DNA of 64,000 nucleotides from assembly GCA_037191015.1 (NCBI GenBank), contig JBBCKD010000032.1, forward strand, positions 1 through 64,000, read 5' to 3'. This document shows, piece after piece, positions 34,666 to 43,077 of the stretch. Numbering within the stretch: the stretch's first letter is position 1; each line of letters opens with the position of its first letter. The position numbers and the translations under genes were made by a program. Source of the stretch: Ravibacter sp037191015 (GTDB lineage: Bacteria; Bacteroidota; Bacteroidia; Cytophagales; Spirosomataceae). Under the pieces are notes generated by a model that made no database searches, had not been told where the DNA came from, and saw only the letters and a program-made list of their open reading frames with translations.

Positions 34666-35921
34666 TTACCTCTGATGATATCGACCGGGTCTACCGCACT
34701 CGCTTTCCTGGCGGGAAAGAAACCGGCAAAATAAGTGGTCACCAGGCTGAAAACACCGGCTATTATATAGTACTTCGGGTTAAAATCGACCGGGAAAGTC
34801 CTGATAGTGGGCAATGCCTCGGTCTCAAAAGGAATTCTTTCTATCCCCAGGCAGACCAGGAACCCCAGCAAAATACCGGCAGCGCCTCCCACGATCCCGA
34901 TGGAAACAGCTATCGTCGTAAAAATCCGGTTGACATCACGGCCGGAAAAACCCGTAGCCTTCAGGATCGCAATGGTATCCATTTTTTCATAGATCATCAT
35001 ATTGAGGATATTGTAAATACCAAACCCCGATACGATCAGCAGGGTAATCCCCACAGCGTAGCTGATCATGGAACGTACGCCCGTACCGGTCTCGAACTGG
35101 GCGTTAACAGTCTGTATGTCGTCTGCATCCACTCCGAAAACAGCGCTGTATTCCTTTGCAAGCGCAGGCGCCATCCCGAGATGATGGAGCTTTACCTGTA
35201 TATCTGTGATGTAGGAAGAGGTTTGCCCCGTCATTTTCTGCACTGTTCCGATCGATGCGTAGCATTGTACGTTATCCAGGTCGCCCAGGCCCGACTGGAA
35301 ATACCCCACCACCTTAAGCTGTACCCTGTTGCCCTGGGAAGTAGTTGCCTGGATCACGTCGCCTATTTCAGCCAGCATCCGGTCGGCTGCGCCTTTCCCG
35401 AGGATGATACTGTTCGCCACATTTTTCAGATCCATAAAATTCCCGGAGGTTACATAATCGGAAAACCGGAACAAACGGTTTTCTTCCTCAACATCTACTC
35501 CGTTTACAATTCCCAGCATATCGGTAGCGCCCACATTGAAGAAAACCCGGGAAGTGATCTTCGGCGCTACTCCCAACACCCTTTTATCCGTACGGAGCGT
35601 ACTCATGATCGCCTCGTTGTTATAAATACTCTCGCGGCTGGCATTGGGCTTAAGCGACCGGATGATGTTGTATCTGCCGGCAAAAGCCTGCATCCTGCTG
35701 ACCGGCTGGTCGGGATTGGGCTTGATATCGTTGTAAAGCCTGATGTGCGGCGTCCGGTTGATCACAAGGCTGTCCAGCATGATATTGAGTCCGTTCATAA
35801 ACCCAAGCAGGGCGACGAACATCGTGATGCTGAACGTGACGCCTATCGCCGCTACCAGCGTTTGCTTAAACCTGGCAACCATAAGTGATCTTGCGATCGA
35901 AGTGATTAGACCCGACTTCAT
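34662..35921 (-). CDS. ABC transporter permease with FtsX/MacB domain
   Basis: The protein has 419 residues. The first helix is FKQTLVAAIGVTFSITMFVA (about 17-36). A periplasmic MacB-like region spans about 45-270. Three C-terminal helices follow: ISYAVGITLLIVSGFGIYNI, TTIAVSIGIVGGAAGILLGF and YYIIAGVFSLVTTYFAGFFP. The C-terminal motif ARKASAVDPVDIIRG is typical of FtsX/LolE-type permeases. Together with the ATPase and the membrane fusion lipoprotein it forms a mechanotransmission-type ABC system for lipoproteins, peptides or small toxic compounds. Start and stop both overlap neighbours by 4 nt. Confidence 0.93.
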   Translation of the reverse strand: MKSGLITSIARSLMVARFKQTLVAAIGVTFSITMFVALLGFMNGLNIMLDSLVINRTPHIRLYNDIKPNPDQPVSRMQAFAGRYNIIRSLKPNASRESIYNNEAIMSTLRTDKRVLGVAPKITSRVFFNVGATDMLGIVNGVDVEEENRLFRFSDYVTSGNFMDLKNVANSIILGKGAADRMLAEIGDVIQATTSQGNRVQLKVVGYFQSGLGDLDNVQCYASIGTVQKMTGQTSSYITDIQVKLHHLGMAPALAKEYSAVFGVDADDIQTVNAQFETGTGVRSMISYAVGITLLIVSGFGIYNILNMMIYEKMDTIAILKATGFSGRDVNRIFTTIAVSIGIVGGAAGILLGFLVCLGIERIPFETEALPTIRTFPVDFNPKYYIIAGVFSLVTTYFAGFFPARKASAVDPVDIIRGK

Positions 35922-37000
35922 AGCTCCGGCTTGACTATCTCTGTGTTTTCATCTATTCCCCCCAGTATTTCAGCCTTGCGATAGTCTTTCAGCCCCGTCT
36001 TCACCGGCAGCGTGTCATGGCGGACCGTGATAACGAGCGAATCACGGAACAAATACGAACGGGGTAGCGTCAGCGTATTTTCCCGCGTTCGGGTTACGAT
36101 ATTGGCTTCCAGGCTAAGGTTAGGATACAATACGGGCGGCGGGGAGACAAATTCGGCCTCTACCGTAAAGGTCTTGCTGCGTTCATCCATGATCGGGTAG
36201 ATCCTGGAAACCGTAGCTTTGAAGGTTTCCCCTTTGTAGCTATCCATGCTCACCCAGACAGCCTGTCCGCGGGATACTTTCACTATGTCATATTCATCGA
36301 CTTTCATTTCGAGCAGGAATTCGTCGCGGCTTCCGATCACTGCCAGGGGGGTCTGGGCATTTACCATTTCTCCTTTTTCCTTCAGCAAAGCATACACCCT
36401 GCCATCGAACTTGCTGCGCAGTACAAGGTCGCCTTCAAGCGCACGCGAGAGAGACAGGTTTTTACCGGCGCTTCTTTCGTTAAAATCGATCTCCCGTTTC
36501 AGATCCTGGTATTGCATCCGGGCGGTCACATAAGCAGTCCGGGCGCTTTCAAAGGCCAGCTTTCTCTGTTCGAGCTCTACCAGGGTGCCCACTTTTTGTG
36601 CATACAATGCCTTCTGGCGCTCGTAAAGCACGGAGTCGTTCTGCCATCTGCTCCGGGCCAGGCTGATGTTGGCCTCCAGGCTTTCCAGTCTTGTCTTATT
36701 GATCTGGCGGTCGGCGTACAAACGCGTAAGCTCGGCAGATTCACGTCCTATCCGCGCAGATTCATTATAAACCGAGAGTATAGGCGCCCCGGCCCGTACC
36801 GAATCCCCTTCTTTTACAAAAATTTCCTGTACAATTCCCGTCGCATTGACATAGGCCTGGTATTGATCGCGGGCCTTGATCACACCTGAAGCGTATACCG
36901 ACTCCGATATGCTTTCTCTTTTCGGAAAAGTCTTTTCGACAGAACTACGGCATCCGGCCAGGCAAAGGACGAGCGCACACGCGTACAAACGGAGAATCAT
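35918..37000 (-). CDS. Membrane fusion (HlyD/RND adaptor) lipoprotein
   Basis: The protein has 360 residues from the ATG at 37000; a GTG one codon earlier is possible. The lipobox CLAGC places an acylated Cys at residue 17. The biotinyl-lipoyl-like hybrid motif is split around a helical hairpin. The first half is IVQEIFVKEGDSVRAGAPIL and the second is VLRSKFDGRVYALLKEKGEM. A long coiled coil lies between them (about 90-185). A beta-barrel with YPNLSLEANIVTR follows. It is the periplasmic adaptor of the ABC permease encoded next. It is the first gene of a four-gene operon. Confidence 0.92.
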   Translation of the reverse strand: MILRLYACALVLCLAGCRSSVEKTFPKRESISESVYASGVIKARDQYQAYVNATGIVQEIFVKEGDSVRAGAPILSVYNESARIGRESAELTRLYADRQINKTRLESLEANISLARSRWQNDSVLYERQKALYAQKVGTLVELEQRKLAFESARTAYVTARMQYQDLKREIDFNERSAGKNLSLSRALEGDLVLRSKFDGRVYALLKEKGEMVNAQTPLAVIGSRDEFLLEMKVDEYDIVKVSRGQAVWVSMDSYKGETFKATVSRIYPIMDERSKTFTVEAEFVSPPPVLYPNLSLEANIVTRTRENTLTLPRSYLFRDSLVITVRHDTLPVKTGLKDYRKAEILGGIDENTEIVKPEL

Positions 37001-37213
37001 CACAGATCAGTTGTTTGGTCCCCGAATTTAGCTTATCCTCAAAACCGATCGTACCTTTTTTGAAAATAAAACGGTGTTTTCCTTCCGGACTCCAACTGTT
37101 GTTACTTTTTCACCCAGCGTATCACCTGTCCGTCCATCACCGCTGTTCCGGTCCCATGTTTCCCTGTACCGCCCATATACTCCATCTCATTTTCATTCGA
37201 AAAAATAAGAAGC

Positions 37214-37275
37214 AATTCAATTATTCGTTTGAAAAAATGCATAAATTCACATTTTTTCAAACGAATAATTGAATT
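37214..37275. repeat. Perfect 26-bp inverted repeat with a 10-nt loop
   Basis: The left arm (37214-37239) and the right arm (37250-37275) are exact reverse complements, 26 of 26 bases. The loop 37240-37249 reads CATAAATTCA. The arms are A/T-rich with a TTCGTTTG core. The hairpin ends 33 nt before the ATG of the DUF4143 ATPase. It lies in a 308-bp gap that otherwise shows nothing recognisable. Neither side has the T-run of a normal terminator close by for the plus direction. It could be a protein-binding or regulatory palindrome, an RNA hairpin in the leader, or the scar or end of an acquired unit. Confidence 0.9.
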
Positions 37276-37308
37276 ACCCTACTAAACATCCTTGAATAAA
37301 ACAATAAA

Positions 37309-38634
37309 ATGAAACGAGCAGATATTGTGGAACTGGTTAGATGGAAAAGCTCTTCTCATCGCAAGCCACTGATAATCAGCGGAGCCAGACAAGTAGGAAA
37401 AACCTGGCTCATGAAGCATTTCGGCGCTCAGGAATATGAAAAGATGGCTTACATCAACTTCGAGAGCGACTCTACGTTGAAAAATATCTTTTCAGGTGAT
37501 TTTGACATACAACGCATATTGCTGGCGATACGGATCGCCACCGGTGTCAATGCGGAACCGGGGAACACCTTAATCGTCCTGGACGAAATACAGGAAGCTC
37601 CGGGCGCACTTACCTCTCTTAAATATTTCTATGAAAATGCTCCTGAATATCATGTTATGTCGGCAGGTTCGCTATTGGGAGTTGCCTTACACAAGCAAGC
37701 ATCTTTCCCAGTAGGAAAAGTTGACTTCCTCCACCTGTATCCCTTAAGCTTCAGAGAGTTCCTGGAAGCGGTGGGCGAGGCGCCCCTGACAGAACTTCTG
37801 GACAACGGTGACTGGAATTTAATTTCTGCTTTCATGAACAGGTACAGGGAATTGCTCAGGCAGTATTACTATATAGGAGGAATGCCTGAAGCTGTTGCTT
37901 CTTTCAGGGAGACATCTGACTTCACATTGGCCAGATCAATTCAGAAACGCATTCTGATGGCCTATGAACAGGACTTTTCCAAGCATGCTCCCTATTCGGA
38001 AGTACCCAGGCTACGCGCGTTGTGGAATGCGATCCCGGGACAATTAGCTAAGGAAAACCGGAAGTTTATATTCGGAGCCCTAAAACAGGGAGCGCGGGCA
38101 AGAGAATATGAGATGGCCATTTCATGGCTGGTGGATTGCGGCCTTGCCTATCAAATAAACCGCGTAAACAAACCAGCCGTACCACTTAAAGCTTATGAAG
38201 ACCTGAGCGCATTCAAACTTTTTATGCTCGATGTGGGCCTTTTGGGAGCTATGGTCGACCTGGATGTAAAGACTCTGCTGGAGGGTAATTCCATATTTGA
38301 AGAATTTAAGGGGTCAATAACAGAACAGTATGTACTGCAGCAGTTGGTCACGATGAAAGATATGCCCGTATATTACTGGTCAGCTCCGAAGGCTACAGCA
38401 GAAATTGACTTCCTCATACAATATGAAGGTAAAATAATCCCGCTGGAAGTAAAGGCAGAGGAAAACCTGAAAGCAAAAAGTCTAAAGAGCTTCTGCGAGA
38501 AATATAAACCTTCAATAGCTATCCGCACCTCCATGTCAGGATTCAGGAAAGAGGAATGGCTTATAAACCTGCCATTATACGGAATATCAAGATTGCCGGA
38601 AGTTGTTACAAAGGAAGCACAGGAAAAAGGATAA
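37309..38634 (+). CDS. AAA ATPase with DUF4143 C-terminal domain
   Basis: The protein has 441 residues. Walker A is ISGARQVGKTWLMKHFG (Lys at 31) and Walker B is LIVLDEIQEAPGALTSLKYF near 88-107. A sensor-like MSAGSLLGVALHKQASFPVG and the family motif LYPLSFREFLEAVGE follow. The C-terminal DUF4143 part contains AEIDFLIQYEGKIIPLEVKA (about 364-383), a PD-(D/E)xK nuclease-like core with D, E and K in the usual order. The family is common and scattered in bacteria and its role is unsettled; DNA-related or toxin-like functions have been suggested. By eye its base use is more A/T-rich than its neighbours, and the palindrome sits in front, so lateral gain is likely. Confidence 0.93.
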   Translation: MKRADIVELVRWKSSSHRKPLIISGARQVGKTWLMKHFGAQEYEKMAYINFESDSTLKNIFSGDFDIQRILLAIRIATGVNAEPGNTLIVLDEIQEAPGALTSLKYFYENAPEYHVMSAGSLLGVALHKQASFPVGKVDFLHLYPLSFREFLEAVGEAPLTELLDNGDWNLISAFMNRYRELLRQYYYIGGMPEAVASFRETSDFTLARSIQKRILMAYEQDFSKHAPYSEVPRLRALWNAIPGQLAKENRKFIFGALKQGARAREYEMAISWLVDCGLAYQINRVNKPAVPLKAYEDLSAFKLFMLDVGLLGAMVDLDVKTLLEGNSIFEEFKGSITEQYVLQQLVTMKDMPVYYWSAPKATAEIDFLIQYEGKIIPLEVKAEENLKAKSLKSFCEKYKPSIAIRTSMSGFRKEEWLINLPLYGISRLPEVVTKEAQEKG

Positions 38635-38668
38635 ACACCCCTCCCATATCTTTGGTTATCGCAAAAAA

Positions 38669-39259
38669 TCACTCCATTCCCCGCTTCCAGCGTTCGGCAG
38701 CCTTAATGCTATAAACCACAAAATTGGCCGCCGCCTTTTCATACGAAGCATCCCCTTTCGAGCCGCCGGTCTCATCGAGGGCATCCTGCGTCCGCTGGGA
38801 TTCAAAGATTTTAGGAGAAACAAAGGAGTGGCCGCCCAGAACGCTGATGAGTTTATTGACAAGCGTGGTCATTTCAATGCCGGGCCTTCTTCCGCCCTTA
38901 CCGTCGGAAACCCCGGCAAAAGCGAAAACTTTATTATCAAACAGCGAGCGAAAATGCATGCTGCCGAGCTGATGAAAAGCATTTATCAATTCTCCGCCTG
39001 TAATCCAGTTATACTCGGGCACGACAAACAAAACCAGGTCTGCCGCTTTCCAGCCGGAAATAAGGGTATCCTGGAACTCCGATAGATTCCCGGGGTCTAC
39101 CTCGCCCCTTCCTACCCAGGGAATATCCGCATCCTCGAAATGGATAAGCGAAACTTCCTCAGGACCGGTATGATCTCCGGCCAGGCCTGCCAGGAACTTT
39201 GCCACTTTGAGCGTGTTGCTTTCTTTGCGGGGAGAAGTGGAAATAACGGCTACTTTCAT
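38669..39259 (-). CDS. NADPH-dependent FMN reductase family protein
   Basis: The protein has 196 residues with a flavodoxin-like fold. The phosphate-binding loop is VISTSPRKESNTLKVAKFLA (about 5-24). The flavin-side element is VLFVVPEYNWITGGELINAF near residue 75-95, and FAFAGVSDGKGGRRPGIEMT follows. It is cytoplasmic and would reduce FMN or quinone-like acceptors with NAD(P)H. It lies 24 nt after the hemH stop on the same strand and is probably the last gene of the nuo-hemH transcript. It converges on the DUF4143 gene. The exact acceptor is unknown. Confidence 0.88.
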   Translation of the reverse strand: MKVAVISTSPRKESNTLKVAKFLAGLAGDHTGPEEVSLIHFEDADIPWVGRGEVDPGNLSEFQDTLISGWKAADLVLFVVPEYNWITGGELINAFHQLGSMHFRSLFDNKVFAFAGVSDGKGGRRPGIEMTTLVNKLISVLGGHSFVSPKIFESQRTQDALDETGGSKGDASYEKAAANFVVYSIKAAERWKRGME

Positions 39260-39283
39260 CGCTATATCTTTTTGAAAAGCATT

Positions 39284-40318
39284 TTAATGTCTTTTTACCA
39301 GGTCCTCCAGGGTCTCGATCCATATCCTGCTTTCATTCAGGCTCAGCACCAGGTCCCATTGCTCTCCACCGGCCTCCATAAACATTTCCTTGTATTCTTC
39401 ACCTACTTCCTCGGTCGTTTCCAGGCAGTCGGCCACGAATGCCGGCGAAAAAGCCAGTACCTTTTTAACTCCCCGTCCGGCCAGTTCCTTCACCACATCC
39501 TCGGTATAAGGCCGGATCCAGGGATCTTTACCCAAACGCGATTGAAAACAGGTAGTGATCTTCTCACGTGGCAGACCGAGATAGTCTGCCAGCAGCGCTG
39601 TGGTAGCATAGCACTGGGCGAGGTAACAATGCCTGTTATTGGCGGTAATACCCGTCCGGCATCCGCTCTTTTCACAGTCGTGCCCATCGGGATAAGCCTT
39701 GACCAGCTGCCTTTCCGGAAGTCCGTGGTAGCTGAAAACGAAATGGTCATAACGGTTGTTTTCCAACTGCCCCCGGGCAGACTCTGCAAATCCTCTGATG
39801 ATGCCGGGGTGGTCATAAAAACTGTTAATGAACCTGATATCGGGTATGATCTGCCATTGATTCACTACTCTCATCACCTCCTCGTGGACCGACCCGGTAG
39901 TAGCTGACGCATACTGCGGGAAAAAGGGGACGATCACCAGCCGGCCGATATCCGCTCTCCTCTCCAGGACAGCCAGCGCACTCTCGATAGAAGGATTCTG
40001 ATAGCGCATACCGAGCTTTACTACGAAATCCTCCCCCAGCGCTTTCTGCAGCTTCTCTTCTACTGAATAACCATATACTTTAAGCGGAGATCCTTCCGGC
40101 AGCCATACCTTTTTGTACACCGCAGCCGACTTGGGCGCCCGGAAAGGCGCGATGATACAATTCACCAGGAACCACCTCGATAAAAAGGGAATATCGATCA
40201 CCCGCCGGTCCATCAGGAACTGGCGGAGATACTTTCTCACGTCGCCCGTCCGGGTTGAATCCGGCGTCCCGAGATTAACAATCAATACCCCTGTTTTTCC
40301 TGATACAGCAGACTCCAT
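39284..40318 (-). CDS. hemH: Ferrochelatase
   Basis: The protein has 344 residues from the ATG at 40318, directly before ESAVSGKTGVLIVNLGTPDS, the conserved start. An open frame upstream through a GTG adds ten residues from duplicated sequence and is less likely. The catalytic His lies in FVFSYHGLPERQLVKAYPDG, and QSRLGKDPWIRPYTEDVV and LAFSPAFVADCLETTEEVG follow as in the family. It inserts ferrous iron into protoporphyrin IX in the last step of haem synthesis. It follows nuoH by 52 bp, and those bases hold the tandem duplication. It may share the complex I transcript, tying haem supply to respiration. Confidence 0.97.
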   Translation of the reverse strand: MESAVSGKTGVLIVNLGTPDSTRTGDVRKYLRQFLMDRRVIDIPFLSRWFLVNCIIAPFRAPKSAAVYKKVWLPEGSPLKVYGYSVEEKLQKALGEDFVVKLGMRYQNPSIESALAVLERRADIGRLVIVPFFPQYASATTGSVHEEVMRVVNQWQIIPDIRFINSFYDHPGIIRGFAESARGQLENNRYDHFVFSYHGLPERQLVKAYPDGHDCEKSGCRTGITANNRHCYLAQCYATTALLADYLGLPREKITTCFQSRLGKDPWIRPYTEDVVKELAGRGVKKVLAFSPAFVADCLETTEEVGEEYKEMFMEAGGEQWDLVLSLNESRIWIETLEDLVKRH

Positions 40319-40338
40319 GTTTATGTTGTAATTCCGTT

Positions 40339-40382
40339 TTATCCTCACTCATCCCCCGATTTATCCTCACTCATCCCCCGAT
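40339..40382. repeat. Perfect 22-bp tandem duplication at the nuoH/hemH junction
   Basis: Two head-to-tail copies (40339-40360 and 40361-40382) are identical in all 22 bases. The second copy contains the nuoH stop codon and its last codons. The first copy is intergenic. On the minus strand each copy holds an ATG; the one in the second copy overlaps the nuoH stop as ATGA and would start a nine-codon frame. It looks like a recent slippage duplication. Confidence 0.9.
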
Positions 40383-41456
40383 CAGCCGCCAGACCCCCGT
40401 AATAAAGAAAAGCGCCAGACCTACAGGCGTCAGCACCTTCCACCCCAGGTAGACAAGCTGGTCTACTCTCAGGCGGGGAAGCGTCCACCTGGCCCACATC
40501 TGCACTATCACTGCGAGGACAGCCTTAAAAAGAAGCCAGAAAATCCCGGTCACATACCCCATCACCGTACCCGGCGCCCCGCTCGTCCATTCCGCAAGCT
40601 TTACCGGACCGATATTGGGAAACGGGGTGTTCCAGCTTCCCAGGAAAAGGATCGCTCCCAAAAGCGACACCAGCAGCATCATGCCGTATTCCGAAAGCAT
40701 CAACACGGCATAGCGCATGCCGGAATACTCCGTATGAAACCCGCCTACCAGCTCCGATTCCCCTTCCGGTATATCGAAAGGAGCCCGGTTGCATTCCGCC
40801 AGGGAAGCAATAAAAAAAACGATATAGGCTAAAAAAAGGAACGGGTTCCTGAGGATGTTCCAGGTCAGGACCCCGCCGACGTCCGTAATATCGATTCCGA
40901 GCGCACGGATGCCGAACAGGTAGTTTGTTTCAGCGCTGTAGATGCCCTGTAAGAAGCTGATCTCCTGCAGGTCGAGGCTCTGACAGAACATGACCACGCA
41001 CAGCACCGACAGCGTAAGGGGAATTTCATAGGAGATCATCTGTGAAACAGCCCGCACGGCCCCGATAAGGGAATACTTATTATTGGAGCCCCAGCCTGCC
41101 ATCAGTATGCCGAGCACGTCTACCGCTACTATCGTCAAGAGGAAAAAAACGCCGACCGTTGCCGTAGACCCACGCAGATCGGGCGCTACCGGCAGGACGG
41201 CAAAACCGGCAAAGACGGCACAAAAAATAACAAAGGGAGCAATGAGAAAAAGCCGTCGGTCAGCAGCCTTCGGAACTATATCCTCCTTTAATATCAGCTT
41301 GATCAGGTCGGCAAAAAGCTGCAGCAATCCCCACTTCCCTACTTCCATCGGCCCCATACGGTCCTGGATAAAAGCCGACACCTTTCGTTCCAGGTATACG
41401 CCCACGATTACAAACGCGGGAACCATCACAGCAAATAATAATAACGTATAGGGCAC
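40371..41456 (-). CDS. nuoH: NADH-quinone oxidoreductase subunit H
   Basis: The protein has 361 residues and about eight membrane helices. It begins at a GTG, which is the first codon after an in-frame TAG that still retains the first helix; an ATG eleven codons in would shorten it. Signatures are GVYLERKVSAFIQDRMGPME, WGSNNKYSLIGAVRAVSQMI and AECNRAPFDIPEGESELVGG, which form the quinone chamber of complex I. It anchors the hydrophilic arm to the proton-pumping membrane arm. Here it lies after nuoN, not before nuoI, with a 129-bp gap. It carries the 22-bp duplication at its 3' end. Confidence 0.97.
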   Translation of the reverse strand: MPYTLLLFAVMVPAFVIVGVYLERKVSAFIQDRMGPMEVGKWGLLQLFADLIKLILKEDIVPKAADRRLFLIAPFVIFCAVFAGFAVLPVAPDLRGSTATVGVFFLLTIVAVDVLGILMAGWGSNNKYSLIGAVRAVSQMISYEIPLTLSVLCVVMFCQSLDLQEISFLQGIYSAETNYLFGIRALGIDITDVGGVLTWNILRNPFLFLAYIVFFIASLAECNRAPFDIPEGESELVGGFHTEYSGMRYAVLMLSEYGMMLLVSLLGAILFLGSWNTPFPNIGPVKLAEWTSGAPGTVMGYVTGIFWLLFKAVLAVIVQMWARWTLPRLRVDQLVYLGWKVLTPVGLALFFITGVWRLIGG

Positions 41457-41585
41457 TTTTTCGAAACACTATTGTCCTGCAAATGTATCGAAAATGTCTC
41501 AGAAGACATTGCCCGAAAGAAACTTATCGGAGTATCTCAGCCCTGAAAGGGCCGCATATCTCATCCCGGGTGCAGCCCCGGGGTC

Positions 41586-42983
41586 CTATAAAACCGACTC
41601 TACCAATCCCGGGGCCAGGCCGAACAGAATTGTAGCTGCAGTAGCGGCAATTAGAAGGATCCTGTAGAACGGCGCTACGCGGATCTTCCCGGTTTCGCCT
41701 TCTCTCATATACATGGCTATCACTACTCTCAGGTAATAGAAGAGCCCTGCTACCGCCATCAGGACGGCAATCACCAGCAACCACACCATCCCGCGCTCCG
41801 CCGCAGTGCTAAAAACGAGGAATTTCCCCCAGAAACCGGCCGTAAGCGGTATACCTGACAGCGAGAGCATCGCAACGGTCAGGACGAAAGCAAGGAGCGG
41901 GTTCTTAGACGCCAGCCCGTTAAATATTTCAAACGACTCATTCGGCTGTCCTTCCTCTGTAAGCGGATGTACTTTCGATACCAGGATAAGGACACCGAAT
42001 GCACATATGGTAGCCAGCGAATAAGCAAGCAGGTAAAATAATATAGCAGTGGAAGTTTTATCAGTCAGCGCAGTCATTGCAATCAGCAGGTACCCGGCAT
42101 GCGAAATACTCGAATAAGCCATCATCCTCTTGAAGCTCTTCTGGTAAACCGCCGTAATATTACCTACCAGCAATGTCAGAACGGTTACTACCGCCATCAT
42201 CACCCACCACTGAGCATGAACGGTCGGGAAGGACTCGGACAGTATGCGGTAAATAGCAGCGATCCCGGCTGTTTTAACAACCGTAGCCATAAAGGTGGTG
42301 AAGATGGTAGGCGATCCGTCATAAACGTCGGGCGTCCAGAAATGGAAAGGAGCCGCAGAGACCTTGAAAAGCATACCCGCCAGCAGCAATAAAAGGCCTG
42401 CGTGGAAAAGAGGGGTCTGCTCAGGATTTAAAGTAACATAGCTTCTGTAGCCCGACAGGTCGAACGAACCGGTGGCGCCATACAGCAGCGCTATCCCGAA
42501 AAGGAGTATCCCGGAAGCGAAAGCACCCATCAGGAAATACTTCAGAGAGGCTTCGTTAGATCGAAGATTCCGTTTTTCGCTACCCACAAGCACATACATG
42601 GCGATGGAGAGAATTTCCAGACCGATGAAGAACATGATCATGTTTTCGAAACCGATCATAACCAGCGCACCGATCAACGAGAAAATCATCAGGGCAAAAT
42701 ACTCTGCCGGCTGCGCCTCCTCGTCGTCCAGGAAGCCACCCGTCATGGCCATGACCATAAACGCGGAAAGCAACGTCACAAAACCGAAAGCTATCGTCAG
42801 GTTATTCACCCTCAGCATGTCGAAAAAGTAGAGAATCTGGCCTTCCCCCCAATCTGCGAGGCTGCTCAAAAAAGCCACTACTACAAACAACAAAGCCGAC
42901 GGCAACAGCAGGTTCTTTGATCTGGATAATCCAATGAACAAAGTGGCCATGCCGAAAACGGACAATAAAATAATTGGATACAT
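41586..42983 (-). CDS. nuoN: NADH-quinone oxidoreductase subunit N
   Basis: The protein has 465 residues and about fourteen membrane helices. Antiporter-like motifs include MFFIGLEILSIAMYVLVGSE with the conserved Glu, AAPFHFWTPDVYDGSPTIFT, and YQKSFKRMMAYSSISHAGYL with the conserved Lys. GIPLTAGFWGKFLVF follows in the C-terminal half. It is one of the three proton-pumping antiporter-like subunits of complex I in the inner membrane. It is preceded by nuoM with a 94-bp gap and followed by nuoH. Confidence 0.97.
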   Translation of the reverse strand: MYPIILLSVFGMATLFIGLSRSKNLLLPSALLFVVVAFLSSLADWGEGQILYFFDMLRVNNLTIAFGFVTLLSAFMVMAMTGGFLDDEEAQPAEYFALMIFSLIGALVMIGFENMIMFFIGLEILSIAMYVLVGSEKRNLRSNEASLKYFLMGAFASGILLFGIALLYGATGSFDLSGYRSYVTLNPEQTPLFHAGLLLLLAGMLFKVSAAPFHFWTPDVYDGSPTIFTTFMATVVKTAGIAAIYRILSESFPTVHAQWWVMMAVVTVLTLLVGNITAVYQKSFKRMMAYSSISHAGYLLIAMTALTDKTSTAILFYLLAYSLATICAFGVLILVSKVHPLTEEGQPNESFEIFNGLASKNPLLAFVLTVAMLSLSGIPLTAGFWGKFLVFSTAAERGMVWLLVIAVLMAVAGLFYYLRVVIAMYMREGETGKIRVAPFYRILLIAATAATILFGLAPGLVESVL

Positions 42984-43077
42984 ATTCTATTTGCTGTTGA
43001 CAGTACCCTGTCTTCTACTTTAATCTTTAATTTATTAAACCGGCGCTATCGGAGCCATCCGGCAATTACTGTTATCT

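Noticed and set aside
34647..35888. A 413-codon plus-strand open frame opposite the ABC permease gene
   Set aside because: It is a shadow of a well-supported permease that overlaps both neighbours by 4 nt. It shows no domain, signal or conserved motif.
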